DNA of 15,344 nt, from positions 1-15,344 of the forward strand of contig MWAR01000590.1 in assembly GCA_002068715.1 (NCBI GenBank). Direction: 5' to 3'. The DNA comes from a bacterium ADurb.Bin374. GTDB lineage: Bacteria; Riflebacteria; Ozemobacteria; Ozemobacterales; Ozemobacteraceae. This document shows, piece after piece, positions 6,622 through 14,747 of this stretch. Position numbers and translations under genes: made by a program. Each line of letters begins with the position of its first letter. Within the stretch, counting starts at the first letter, position 1. The notes beneath the pieces were generated by a model. The model did not search any database and was not told the DNA's origin. It saw only the letters and a list, made by a program, of their open reading frames with translations.

Positions 6622-8841
6622 ATGCCGGAGCTTTATGCCCATACCCGTCGATGCCAAGATGGAAGTGTCAGATGGCAATCTCTCGAAGGCCACCTTCATG
6701 CTGCCGCGGAGTATGCCTCTGCGTTTGCCGATAAGTTCCAATCGGCAGAATGGGGCTGGATATCGGGCTTTCTTCATGATGTGGGGAAGGCGCATCCGGC
6801 GTTTCAAGGATATCTCCGCCGAGAAAACGGGTTGGAAGCCTCCGAATTCGATGACGATTCTGGCGGAAGGGTCAATCACTCGGGCGTCGGAGCCATCATC
6901 GGAATGAACCAGTGGCCAGGTCCACTTGGGAAAGCCCTGGCATATGTCATAGCCGGTCATCATGCCGGTCTGCCGAACTGGCATGGGGGGCAGGACGCGT
7001 TGAGCCACAGAATCGAGAGCGAAAGAGCGAATCTTGATGCAATCCGTGAGAGGGATAAATGGCGCAATGATCTGGTGAAGACTTCACTGAAACTTCCTGC
7101 ATGTTCGATGGCCTGCAGCAACGGGTTGGCCATTGCCTATCACTTTTGGGTTCGGATGTTGTATTCATGCCTCGTCGATGCCGATTTTCTCGACACGGAG
7201 AGATTCATGTCCCCGGAACGCACCGCCAGTAGGCCGGTGTTCCCAACGCTCGCCGATTTGAAACGCGGCTTTGATCGTGAAATGGATAGAATGATGAATC
7301 GTGCCAAGGAAGAAGATCCTGGCAAGAAAATCAACGAAATACGCTCATCCATTTTGCATGCCTGCCGTGAATCGGCACGCAGGACTTCCGGCCTGTTTTC
7401 GCTGACGGTTCCGACCGGAGGTGGAAAAACCCTTTCGGGAACGGCATTTGCTCTCGATCATGCGGTCATTCATGGAAAACGGCGAATCATCTATGTCATT
7501 CCATATACGAGCATCATCGAACAGACCGCAGATGTCCTGCGCCGCTTTTTCGGCGCAGAGAACGTGGTTGAGCATCATTCGAATCTTTCTCCGGAACGCG
7601 AACGTGAGCGCCCCGAGCTTGCCCTTGCTGCCGAAAACTGGGATGCGCCGGTCATCGTTACGACGAATGTACAATTCTTTGAATCGTTGTATGCCGCAAA
7701 ACCAGGGCGATGTCGCAAGCTCCACAACATAGTCGAAAGCGTCGTCATCCTCGATGAAGCGCAACTGCTTCCGCCGAAATGGCTGATTCCCTGTGTCGAA
7801 GCGATCAACAGATTGGTTCTCGATTTCGGAGTTTCCGTCGTCCTTTCAACTGCAACGCAGCCTGCTCTCGACAGTCTTTGCACGCAACCCGCCGAAATCG
7901 TTCCAAATCCCGGAAAACTGTATGAAAACCTGAAACGCACGGATATTCAGTTTCCTGAAGACGTGAATCAACGTCGTGCCTGGGAAGAGCTTGCCCAGGA
8001 GATTTCCGGCCACGAGCGTGTTCTGTGCATCGTTAACAAGCGCAAGGATTGCTACGACCTCTGGAGGGCGATGCCGGAGGGAACGATCCATCTTTCGGCT
8101 CTCATGTGCGGTGCTCATCGTTCCAAGATCATCCGGACGATCAAGGAACGACTGAAAGACGATGGTCCGGTGCGTGTTGTCAGCACGCAACTCGTTGAAG
8201 CGGGCGTGGATTTGGATTTTCCGGTTGTATATCGCGCCTTGGCAGGTCTCGATTCGATCAACCAGGCTGCAGGACGATGCAATCGCGAAGGCTCTCTCGA
8301 CTGCCTGGGGAAGGTGGTTGTGTTCGTGCCTCCCGAACCTTCCCCGCCCGGATTGTTGCGAAAGGGAGAATCGGCAACGAGAGTGCTGGCTTCGATGCCC
8401 GGCTTTCAGCCCGATCATCCCGACTCGTTTCGGATGTATTTTCAGAAGCTCTATGGTGATGTAAACGATCTCGGACGAGAGTGGCTGATCGAAAATCTGG
8501 TCCGGAACGCCAACCCTGATGGCCATGTGCAGTTCCGAACGGCTGGCGATGAATTCCGATTGATCGACGAGTATGCCGTTCCGGTTGTCGTTCGATACGA
8601 TGGGAACGATGATTTGATCGATGCCTTACGATATGGCGGACTGGGAAAGGAAACGATGCGGGCCTTGCAGCGGTATGTCGTGAATCTCTCGAGAGCCCAT
8701 GCGCAGAGAATGCAGGATGTTGGATTCATCGAATGTCTGCATGATTCTATTCTCGTGCAGATAGATAGCACACTGTATAGTGAAAATGTCGGTCTGGATA
8801 TTCATCGTCAGCAATATTTGCCGGAAGATCTGTTCATATAA
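6622..8841 (+). CDS. cas3: Cas3 HD nuclease-helicase, type I-C
   Basis: This 739-residue effector is recruited by target-bound Cascade to unwind and degrade DNA. The N-terminal HD nuclease has an upstream His pair near 24-26, HDVGK at about 52-56, HSG near 86 and HHAGLP at about 113-118. The SF2 helicase has Walker A TVPTGGGKT at about 262-270, DEAQ at 378-381, STATQ near 409, and motif VI QAAGRCNR at about 548-555. All catalytic motifs look intact, and HD and helicase are fused as is normal for I-C. The ATG at 6622 follows GAGGTG by six bases; an in-frame GTG at 6613 lies inside that ribosome-binding site, so I rejected it. It is the first gene of the operon, 21 bases before cas5. Confidence 0.97.
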   Translation: MPELYAHTRRCQDGSVRWQSLEGHLHAAAEYASAFADKFQSAEWGWISGFLHDVGKAHPAFQGYLRRENGLEASEFDDDSGGRVNHSGVGAIIGMNQWPGPLGKALAYVIAGHHAGLPNWHGGQDALSHRIESERANLDAIRERDKWRNDLVKTSLKLPACSMACSNGLAIAYHFWVRMLYSCLVDADFLDTERFMSPERTASRPVFPTLADLKRGFDREMDRMMNRAKEEDPGKKINEIRSSILHACRESARRTSGLFSLTVPTGGGKTLSGTAFALDHAVIHGKRRIIYVIPYTSIIEQTADVLRRFFGAENVVEHHSNLSPERERERPELALAAENWDAPVIVTTNVQFFESLYAAKPGRCRKLHNIVESVVILDEAQLLPPKWLIPCVEAINRLVLDFGVSVVLSTATQPALDSLCTQPAEIVPNPGKLYENLKRTDIQFPEDVNQRRAWEELAQEISGHERVLCIVNKRKDCYDLWRAMPEGTIHLSALMCGAHRSKIIRTIKERLKDDGPVRVVSTQLVEAGVDLDFPVVYRALAGLDSINQAAGRCNREGSLDCLGKVVVFVPPEPSPPGLLRKGESATRVLASMPGFQPDHPDSFRMYFQKLYGDVNDLGREWLIENLVRNANPDGHVQFRTAGDEFRLIDEYAVPVVVRYDGNDDLIDALRYGGLGKETMRALQRYVVNLSRAHAQRMQDVGFIECLHDSILVQIDSTLYSENVGLDIHRQQYLPEDLFI

Positions 8842-8862
8842 GTTCATGAAAGGACGGCAGCC

Positions 8863-9576
8863 ATGAAAGGATTCTGTCTCGACGTGCGGGGGGAATTCGC
8901 CTGCTTCACCCGCCCGGAAATGAAGGTGGAGCGGGTGAGCTACGATGTGATCACCCCGTCCGCTGCAAGGGCGATCTTCGATGCGATTCTCTGGAAACCT
9001 GCCATATCCTGGCGAATCACGCGCATCGATGTGCTGGCACCGATAAAGTGGGTGTCGGTTCGCCGGAACGAGATCGGGAAAATCGCTTCACCGCGGTCAT
9101 CGGGAGTATTCATCGAGGATGATCGGCAGCAGCGAGCAGGTTTGTTTCTGCGGGACGTCAGATATCGCTTGCATGGCGAATTTGATTTTCTTCCACCGGA
9201 TCGAAGGAGCCAGACGGTGAACCGAGTTCCAGACTGGTTGCAGGATCGAGATGAATTGGCCGCTGCCGGTGCTGGCAATTCGGCACCTCCGGAGACGGAA
9301 GCGAAATACGCCGCCATGTTCGAACGCCGAGCTCGCAAGGGGCAGCACTTTCATCAGCCCTATCTGGGATGTCGTGAATTTGCCGCTGATGTTCGTCTTG
9401 CAGATGCCGGGGCAATGAACATTCCTTCCATTGGGGAAACCAGGGATCTGGGGTGGATGCTCTTCGATCTCGATTATTCGAACCCAGATGACATTCGTCC
9501 AATGTTCTTTCGAGCAGAAATGAAAGCTGGAACCATCCTTGTTCCCTCATCTCAAAGTCCGGAGGTTCACCGATGA
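8863..9576 (+). CDS. cas5c: Cas5 (Cas5d/Cas5c), crRNA-processing subunit of type I-C Cascade
   Basis: In type I-C, which lacks Cas6, this protein cuts pre-crRNA in the repeat and then stays bound to the 5' handle. The 237-residue chain shows the family signature SYDVITPSAARAIFDAILWKP at about 26-46 and RRARKGQHFHQPYLGCREF at about 155-173. Tyr27, Lys159 and His162/His164 are candidates for the catalytic Tyr-Lys-His set known in Cas5d. A loop rich in Ala, Gly and Pro (about 120-146) seems longer than usual. An AAAGGA site lies upstream of the ATG. The stop overlaps the cas8c start (ATGA), indicating translational coupling. Confidence 0.96.
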   Translation: MKGFCLDVRGEFACFTRPEMKVERVSYDVITPSAARAIFDAILWKPAISWRITRIDVLAPIKWVSVRRNEIGKIASPRSSGVFIEDDRQQRAGLFLRDVRYRLHGEFDFLPPDRRSQTVNRVPDWLQDRDELAAAGAGNSAPPETEAKYAAMFERRARKGQHFHQPYLGCREFAADVRLADAGAMNIPSIGETRDLGWMLFDLDYSNPDDIRPMFFRAEMKAGTILVPSSQSPEVHR

Positions 9577-11306
9577 TTCTCCAGGCGCTCAAGGGGTATT
9601 TCGACCGAAAAGACGACCTCCCAAGAGATGGTTGGGAGAACAAGGAAATTCCTTTCATCATCGTTCTAGACAAAGACGGAACCCCCGTTGAAATTGAAAA
9701 TACGATCGAAGTCGAAGGTAAAAAGAAGAGAATTAAGTCATTCCTTGTTCCTATGGCTGTGAAGAAGACCTCGGGAATTGCCTCGAATTTGGGCTGGGAG
9801 AACGTTGAATATACTCTTGGATATAATTTGAAAGGAAAGCCAGAACGAGTTCTGGAGCAACATCGGGCTTTCATCGATAAAATTTCAGCATTGCAGATGA
9901 ATGAAAACGAGGGAATTGTTGCATTGTTGAGATTTCTAAGAAATGAAGCCAAGATTTCTATCTTGCAGACTCGGTTTTCCGAGCGATGGAAAGAGATGGT
10001 TGAAACATCCGGAGCGAATGTCAGTTTCAGATTGGCGATGGAGCAATATCTGATCATCAATCATCCGTCGGTCCGCGATGCTATTGAAGAGATGCATGCC
10101 TTGGACGAGGGGGAAAAGGGCACATGTTTACTTACAGGAAACACGAACCAGCCGCTGGCACGATTGCATCCTTCAATCAAAGGTGTTTGGGGTGCACAGT
10201 CGACTGGGGCAAACATCGTGGCATTCAACCTCGATGCTTCAAATTCATTTGGAAAAAAGCAGGGCCTCAATGCGCCCATTGGCAAAGCATCTGCATTTGC
10301 CTATACCACGGCGTTAAATCATTTGCTCTCGAAGGATTCCAAACAGCGAATGCAGGTCGGCGATACTTCCACCGTTTTCTGGTCTGATCGATCCAGTTTG
10401 TTTGAAGAACAGATGGGAGCATTTTTTTCCGAACCGCCCAAGGATGATCCCGATCGGAATGTGGAAGCGGTACGAGCCTTGCATGAGGCTGTCATCCGCG
10501 GAGGATACGCCGTTTCCGACGCTCAGACGCGCTTCTTCGTTCTCGGCTTGGCGCCGAACGCCGCTCGGCTTTCCGTTCGATTCTGGCGAGTGGGCACCGT
10601 TCCTGAAATGGCTGCATGCATCGATTCGCATTTTCAGGATCTTGCAATTGTCCATGGTCCGAAAGAGCGACTTGGTCTTTCGCTCTTACGTCTCCTTACC
10701 TCAATTGCCGTTCAGGGAAAAGTTGAAAATATTCCCCCGAATCTTGGGGGAGAATTCATGCGGGCAATTCTCGACGGGGTGCCGTATCCGGCGACCATGT
10801 TGCAGGCTGTTGTGCGAAGACTGCGAGCGGATCATGACGTTACCTATCCCCGGGCAGCGCTGGCAAAGGCATGCATCAACCGGGAAGCGCGTTTCAGAAA
10901 TCCACGATTGGAAAAGGAGTTGAACATGGGTCTCGATATGACAAATAATAATATAGGATATAGATTGGGCCGACTGTTTGCGGCCCTCGAAAAGATTCAG
11001 AACGATGCCCAACCCGGTCTCAATGCAACAATTCGAGACCGTTTCTACGGCGCCGCTTCGGGAACACCCGTCACCGTATTTGGAAATCTGATGCGTTTGA
11101 AGAACCATCATCTTGCCAAACTGCCGGATGGGTTGCGCATCACACGGGAGAGACAGGTCCAGGAAATCATGGAGGGCATTCCGCCGGAAGGTTTTCCGGC
11201 TCATCTCGATCTGGCCGACCAGGGTCGTTTCGCGGTCGGATACTACCACCAGATGCAGGCGTTTTTTACAAAAAAATCCGATTCATCCGCAGCAGAAAAG
11301 GAGTGA
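9573..11306 (+). CDS. cas8c: Cas8c (Csd1), large subunit of type I-C Cascade
   Basis: This is the large subunit that recognises the PAM and recruits Cas3. It is 577 residues, normal for Csd1. It begins MILQALKGYFDR, followed by a charged KKK region near 50-54 and the LVPMAVKKTSGIASNLGWENVEY stretch characteristic of the family. The central PSIKGVWGAQSTGANIVAFN region (about 205-225) is also family-like. The C-terminal helical part, from Met452, doubles as the small subunit Cas11. The start overlaps cas5 by four bases and the stop lies three bases before cas7. The first third has noticeably lower GC than the left part of the window. Confidence 0.96.
   Translation: MILQALKGYFDRKDDLPRDGWENKEIPFIIVLDKDGTPVEIENTIEVEGKKKRIKSFLVPMAVKKTSGIASNLGWENVEYTLGYNLKGKPERVLEQHRAFIDKISALQMNENEGIVALLRFLRNEAKISILQTRFSERWKEMVETSGANVSFRLAMEQYLIINHPSVRDAIEEMHALDEGEKGTCLLTGNTNQPLARLHPSIKGVWGAQSTGANIVAFNLDASNSFGKKQGLNAPIGKASAFAYTTALNHLLSKDSKQRMQVGDTSTVFWSDRSSLFEEQMGAFFSEPPKDDPDRNVEAVRALHEAVIRGGYAVSDAQTRFFVLGLAPNAARLSVRFWRVGTVPEMAACIDSHFQDLAIVHGPKERLGLSLLRLLTSIAVQGKVENIPPNLGGEFMRAILDGVPYPATMLQAVVRRLRADHDVTYPRAALAKACINREARFRNPRLEKELNMGLDMTNNNIGYRLGRLFAALEKIQNDAQPGLNATIRDRFYGAASGTPVTVFGNLMRLKNHHLAKLPDGLRITRERQVQEIMEGIPPEGFPAHLDLADQGRFAVGYYHQMQAFFTKKSDSSAAEKE
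10914..10919 (+). promoter_or_regulatory. Internal ribosome-binding site for Cas11
   Basis: AAGGAG lies six bases upstream of an in-frame ATG at 10926. The surrounding GAAAAGGAGTTGAACATG is almost the same as GAAAAGGAGTGAACCATG before cas7. In cas8c it encodes Glu-Lys-Glu-Leu-Asn. It is as strong as any start site in this operon. Confidence 0.8.
10926..11306 (+). CDS. cas11c: Cas11c small subunit, translated from inside cas8c
   Basis: This 126-residue protein shares the frame and stop codon of cas8c and begins at its Met452 (MGLDMTNNNIGYRLGRLF). Internal translation of Cas11 from cas8 has been shown experimentally for type I-C systems (established knowledge). In the complex, Cas11 copies line the belly of Cascade and stabilise the R-loop. 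The sequence is alpha-helical by eye, with YRLGRLFAALEKIQ near its start as in known I-C small subunits. A strong Shine-Dalgarno site sits at the right distance. No separate small-subunit gene is present, so the complex would need this product. Confidence 0.8.
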   Translation: MGLDMTNNNIGYRLGRLFAALEKIQNDAQPGLNATIRDRFYGAASGTPVTVFGNLMRLKNHHLAKLPDGLRITRERQVQEIMEGIPPEGFPAHLDLADQGRFAVGYYHQMQAFFTKKSDSSAAEKE

Positions 11307-11309
11307 ACC

Positions 11310-12245
11310 ATGTCTGAATCCGTTGCCAATCAACCGATCAAAAACCGTTATGATTTCGTTCTCGTGTTCGATGTTCAGGATGGCAATCCCAACGGAGATC
11401 CCGATGCCGGAAATCTCCCAAGAATTGATCCCGAAACCGGCCGCGGCCTTGTTACCGATGTGTGTCTGAAACGGAAGATTCGAAACTATACCCAATTGGT
11501 CAAGGCCGGTGAGGCTGGTTACGATATTTTCATCAAGGAAAAAGCGATCTTGAATAAGGCAATCGCCGAAGCCTATGCCCGCCTGAATATCGATCTCGAT
11601 GCTCCATCGGCCGACGGAAAAAAGAGAAATTCCAAGGGTGAAGCTCAGAATGCCGAGATTGCTCGTGGTCGCCAGGAAATGTGTAAAACCTATTTTGATA
11701 TCCGGATGTTCGGAGCGGTCATGTCTACCGGGGCAAATGCCGGCCAGGTGCGCGGACCTGTTCAGTTGACCTTCGGTCGTTCGGTCGATCCGATCGTGGT
11801 TCTCGAACATTCTATCACCCGAATGGCTGTCGCCACAGAGGCGGAAGCTGAAAAGCAGTCTGGCGACAATCGAACGATGGGCCGGAAAAATACGGTTCCG
11901 TATGGTGTGTATGTGGCTCATGGCTTTGTATCGCCACAACTTGCCGCACAAACTGGATTCGGGAACGATGATCTCGCTCTTCTGTGGAACTCCCTTCAAA
12001 ACATGTTCGAACACGACAGATCAGCAGCCCGCGGTTTGATGGCCACGCGAAAACTAGTGGTCTTCAAGCACGAATCCCCGCTTGGAGATGTGCCGGCCCA
12101 CCAGTTGTTCGATCGTGTGGTTGTCGAAAAGCGGAAACCGGATGAAATAGCGAGGTCTTTCGATAACTATGTTGTTCGGATCGATGGCCTCGAGTCACCA
12201 AAAAAGGAAATCAAGGTCGAGTGTGCCGCAAGACCAGCTTCATGA
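11310..12245 (+). CDS. cas7c: Cas7 (Csd2), backbone subunit of type I-C Cascade
   Basis: This 311-residue RNA-binding protein polymerises along the crRNA spacer to form the Cascade backbone. Family marks include the RRM-like start [25 protein letters not shown] at about 14-38, [15 protein letters not shown] at 46-60, and [13 protein letters not shown] near 128-140. The length is slightly above the usual value of about 290. AAGGAG lies six bases before the ATG, within the last codons of cas8c, and the start is three bases after the cas8c stop. A 67-base gap follows, the widest inside the cas gene block before the leader, and it precedes the PIN gene. Confidence 0.97.
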   Translation: MSESVANQPIKNRYDFVLVFDVQDGNPNGDPDAGNLPRIDPETGRGLVTDVCLKRKIRNYTQLVKAGEAGYDIFIKEKAILNKAIAEAYARLNIDLDAPSADGKKRNSKGEAQNAEIARGRQEMCKTYFDIRMFGAVMSTGANAGQVRGPVQLTFGRSVDPIVVLEHSITRMAVATEAEAEKQSGDNRTMGRKNTVPYGVYVAHGFVSPQLAAQTGFGNDDLALLWNSLQNMFEHDRSAARGLMATRKLVVFKHESPLGDVPAHQLFDRVVVEKRKPDEIARSFDNYVVRIDGLESPKKEIKVECAARPAS

Positions 12246-12312
12246 ATGATGAGTTATCACCTCACGGCTGACGGTTCTGAGAAACGATGCAGTAAGGTTA
12301 TGAGGAACTGAG

Positions 12313-12759
12313 ATGAAGATTTATCTCGATGTTTGCTGTCTGAACAGGCCATTCGACGATCAGAAGCAGGAGAAAATCAGACTGGAAGCGGAAGCCGTAG
12401 CGTTGGTGATCAGGCGATTTCGGCGGCGGGGCTGGGTCTGGTTGTCCAGTCCCGCCGTCAGATATGAAATTGAACGGACGCCGGATTTCCAGCGTCGGGC
12501 GTTGCTGATCGCGATGGTAGCGGAAGCCAGTGAGGAAGTCCCTCTTTCTTCCGAAGTTGTAGTCCATGCCCGGAAGTTGAAGGAAGAAGGATTTCATCGC
12601 CTTGATGCCCTGCACCTGAGTTTCGGTATCCTCGGAAAGGCAGATGTGTTTCTTTCAACGGATGAGCGATTGATAAAAAAAGCTCGGAAATCTTTGTTGC
12701 AGCTTCCGTTTCCCGTCGTGAATCCCGTATCATGGTTTTGCGAGGTCAAGAAACGATGA
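12313..12759 (+). CDS. PIN-domain nuclease, toxin-like, embedded in the cas operon
   Basis: The protein has 148 residues with the acidic pattern of PIN (VapC-like) metal-dependent RNases: Asp6 in MKIYLDVCCLNRPFDDQ, Glu52 in RYEIERTP, Asp98 in RLDALHL, and Asp111/Asp117 in ADVFLSTDERL. All catalytic positions look intact, so it should be active. PIN proteins with this N-terminus occur in many bacteria next to a small partner gene (recollection). It is not a normal component of type I-C loci. The ATG follows GAGGAA; it starts 67 bases after cas7 and overlaps the next gene by four bases (ATGA). Possible roles are an addiction module stabilising the locus, an abortive-infection effector, or a passenger. 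Confidence 0.85.
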   Translation: MKIYLDVCCLNRPFDDQKQEKIRLEAEAVALVIRRFRRRGWVWLSSPAVRYEIERTPDFQRRALLIAMVAEASEEVPLSSEVVVHARKLKEEGFHRLDALHLSFGILGKADVFLSTDERLIKKARKSLLQLPFPVVNPVSWFCEVKKR

Positions 12760-12986
12760 AAACGCGTTCCATAACGAACGAGGAAATCAGACAGCTGGGG
12801 TTGAAAGCGTTACTGCGCGATCTGGGCCCCGAGGGGCTGATCCGGTTTCTTCAGCAATTCGGTGTTGGCTCTGGAGATTACACGAAGGATCGTGGTCGCC
12901 TGTTTCCCGATGGGGATATCGAAGATATTCTTGCAGAACTTCCACCGGCGAAGAAAAAATCCACCCGAAGAAACCCTTTGACTTGA
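12756..12986 (+). CDS. Small partner of the PIN nuclease, putative antitoxin
   Basis: This 76-residue, charged protein has a helical N-terminal half (TNEEIRQLGLKALLRDLGPEG), then RFLQQFGVGSGDYTKDR at about 38-54, a DIEDILAEL helix near 62-70, and a basic tail (KKKSTRR). I recognise the RFLQQF-x-x-GSGDYTK pattern from uncharacterised small proteins encoded beside PIN nucleases, but have no name for it. It lacks an obvious ribbon-helix-helix or AbrB DNA-binding domain. The ATG overlaps the PIN stop (ATGA) and its own stop overlaps the TTG start of cas4, so it is coupled on both sides. The antitoxin role is inferred from size, order and pairing. The order is toxin first, the reverse of most vapBC pairs. 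Confidence 0.7.
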   Translation: MKTRSITNEEIRQLGLKALLRDLGPEGLIRFLQQFGVGSGDYTKDRGRLFPDGDIEDILAELPPAKKKSTRRNPLT

Positions 12987-13696
12987 CTGAAGAATCGCAA
13001 GAAAACAGAGGCTACACCGAAGATGAGCTGATTCCCATTTCGGCGTTACAGCACCTGATGTTTTGTGAACGACAGTGGGCACTCATCCATATCGAGGGTG
13101 TCTGGACCGAGAATCGATTCACGGTTGCAGGTCGAATTCTCCATGAAAAGGTTCATGGTGGCGAAGGGGAGTCGAGGAGAGAGGTACGGCTTGCTCGCGG
13201 ACTTTCATTGCGCTCATTTTCATGGGGTCTGATCGGCAAGGCGGACCTGGTTGAATTCTATAGACTTCAAGATACATCATCTGGTGATGGCACCATGCTT
13301 CCGGGACGAAAAGGTTGGTGGTTGCCGTTCCCCGTGGAATACAAGGTCGGAAAACCCAAGATCGAACGGTGCGACGAAGTGCAGCTTTGTGCGCAAACTC
13401 TTTGCCTCGAAGAGATGCTTTCCGTTTATATTCCACATGGTGCTCTTTATTACGGTCGGCCTCACAAACGAGTCGAGATTTCGATCGATGACGGTCTTCG
13501 TCGTGAGACGGCAATGCTTCTTACACGTTTGCGGGAATTGGCGGCTGGAAAAGACAGGCCGAAGGGAAGATTCGATCGCAAGTGCGACTCGTGTTCCCTG
13601 AATGAAACGTGTCTGCCACATCTCTCGAAGTCGCATCGTTCCGCGCAGGAATACGTAGCGGCGATCTTTGCTGGGGCCGAAGAGGGGCTTCGATGA
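12983..13696 (+). CDS. cas4: Cas4 nuclease with 4Fe-4S cluster, spacer adaptation
   Basis: This is a RecB-like exonuclease that trims prespacers and selects PAM-containing ends for Cas1-Cas2. The 237-residue chain has one N-terminal cysteine (Cys28, MFCERQWALIH) and three C-terminal ones (Cys201, 204, 210 in CDSCSLNETC) for the iron-sulphur cluster. Nuclease residues fit Asp88 (GKADLVEF), Glu119 and Lys121 (PVEYKVGKPK), and Gln135 (DEVQLCAQ). The proposed start is TTG at 12983, overlapping the partner stop as TTGA. No ATG or GTG lies in frame before the conserved region and no strong ribosome-binding site is seen, so coupled re-initiation is likely. It overlaps cas1 by four bases. Confidence 0.94.
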   Translation: MTEESQENRGYTEDELIPISALQHLMFCERQWALIHIEGVWTENRFTVAGRILHEKVHGGEGESRREVRLARGLSLRSFSWGLIGKADLVEFYRLQDTSSGDGTMLPGRKGWWLPFPVEYKVGKPKIERCDEVQLCAQTLCLEEMLSVYIPHGALYYGRPHKRVEISIDDGLRRETAMLLTRLRELAAGKDRPKGRFDRKCDSCSLNETCLPHLSKSHRSAQEYVAAIFAGAEEGLR

Positions 13697-14724
13697 AAAA
13701 ACTGCTCAATACGCTGTTTGTGACGACACCGAAATCGTATCTGCACCATGAAGGCGAAGCCATCGTCGTAAGGGTCGAAAAGACGGTGAAACTCAAGATT
13801 CCCTTGCTTACGCTCCAATCGATTGTTTGTTTCGAGCGGGTTTCATGCAGTCCATCGCTGCTTGGCTTATGCGGTCGGCGGGGAGTGCATGTTGCGTTTT
13901 TCGACAGACGGGGTCGATTTCTCGCAAGGGTTCAGGGGCCCGTAAGTGGCAATGTTCTTCTTCGGCGACAGCAATATCGCAAAGCAGATGAGCCTGTTGC
14001 GTCAGGAGAAATCGCACGGGCGATGGTGGGGGCGAAAATTGCCAATTGTCGCTCGATCCTGTTGAGGGCCTTGAGAGACAGACCCAATCAACCCGGCGAT
14101 AGATTGCGAATGGGTTGCGACGAGTTGGAGATGGCCTTGAGACGGTTGAAGGAACCGTTTCTCCCGGTGGATACGATCCGAGGTGTGGAGGGTGACGCAG
14201 CCAGAGCATATTTCGGAGCATTCGATGATTTGATCCTGGTGGAAAAGGATGCTTTCTCATTTACATCTCGGAATAGAAGACCACCCCTGGATAATATAAA
14301 TGCCCTATTATCATTTCTGTATACACTTCTTGCGCACGATATCGCCTCGGCTCTGGAAGGTGTTGGACTCGACCCGGCGGTTGGGTTTCTTCACAGAGAC
14401 CGTTCCGGTCGTCCCAGCCTTGCACTTGACCTTATGGAAGAATTCCGGCCGTTTCTTGCGGATCGAATGGCTCTTTCGCTTGTGAATTTGCAACAGATCA
14501 AGCCAAAAGGCTTCAAAAAGACGGAAACGGGTGCCATTCACATGGATGAAGAAACGAGGAAGGGGCTTCTCATGGCATATCAGAAGAGGAAACAGGAGCT
14601 GATTCATCATCCGTTTCTTGATGAAAAAATAGAGATTGGTTTACTTCCTCATGTTCAAGCTTTGCTTCTGGCTCGATACCTTAGAGGAGATCTCGATGGG
14701 TATCCTCCGTTTGTCTGGAAATAA
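13693..14724 (+). CDS. cas1: Cas1 integrase, type I-C
   Basis: This 343-residue protein is the catalytic subunit of the Cas1-Cas2 complex that inserts new spacers at the leader end of the array. MKKLLNTLFVTTPKSYLHHEGE is a typical I-C Cas1 start. The metal site is Glu166 (RGVEGDAARAYFG), His234 (VGFLHRDRSGRP) and Asp246/Glu249 (LALDLMEEFRP), all intact. The ATG at 13693 overlaps the cas4 stop (ATGA); a longer frame from 13609 runs inside cas4 and was rejected. Cas2 follows after 23 bases. Confidence 0.97.
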   Translation: MKKLLNTLFVTTPKSYLHHEGEAIVVRVEKTVKLKIPLLTLQSIVCFERVSCSPSLLGLCGRRGVHVAFFDRRGRFLARVQGPVSGNVLLRRQQYRKADEPVASGEIARAMVGAKIANCRSILLRALRDRPNQPGDRLRMGCDELEMALRRLKEPFLPVDTIRGVEGDAARAYFGAFDDLILVEKDAFSFTSRNRRPPLDNINALLSFLYTLLAHDIASALEGVGLDPAVGFLHRDRSGRPSLALDLMEEFRPFLADRMALSLVNLQQIKPKGFKKTETGAIHMDEETRKGLLMAYQKRKQELIHHPFLDEKIEIGLLPHVQALLLARYLRGDLDGYPPFVWK

Positions 14725-14747
14725 TTTCTCAGACTGGAGATAACCCA

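Noticed and set aside
12246..12312. Promoter or terminator in the cas7-PIN gap
   Set aside because: No stem with a T-run and no acceptable -35/-10 pair was found. Only a 4-bp TGAT/ATCA hairpin is present, so the cassette is probably read through from cas genes.
13609..13692. Longer cas1 reading frame starting inside cas4
   Set aside because: The extra 28 residues have no Cas1 similarity; the ATG at 13693 gives the standard MKKLLNTL start and the usual ATGA overlap.
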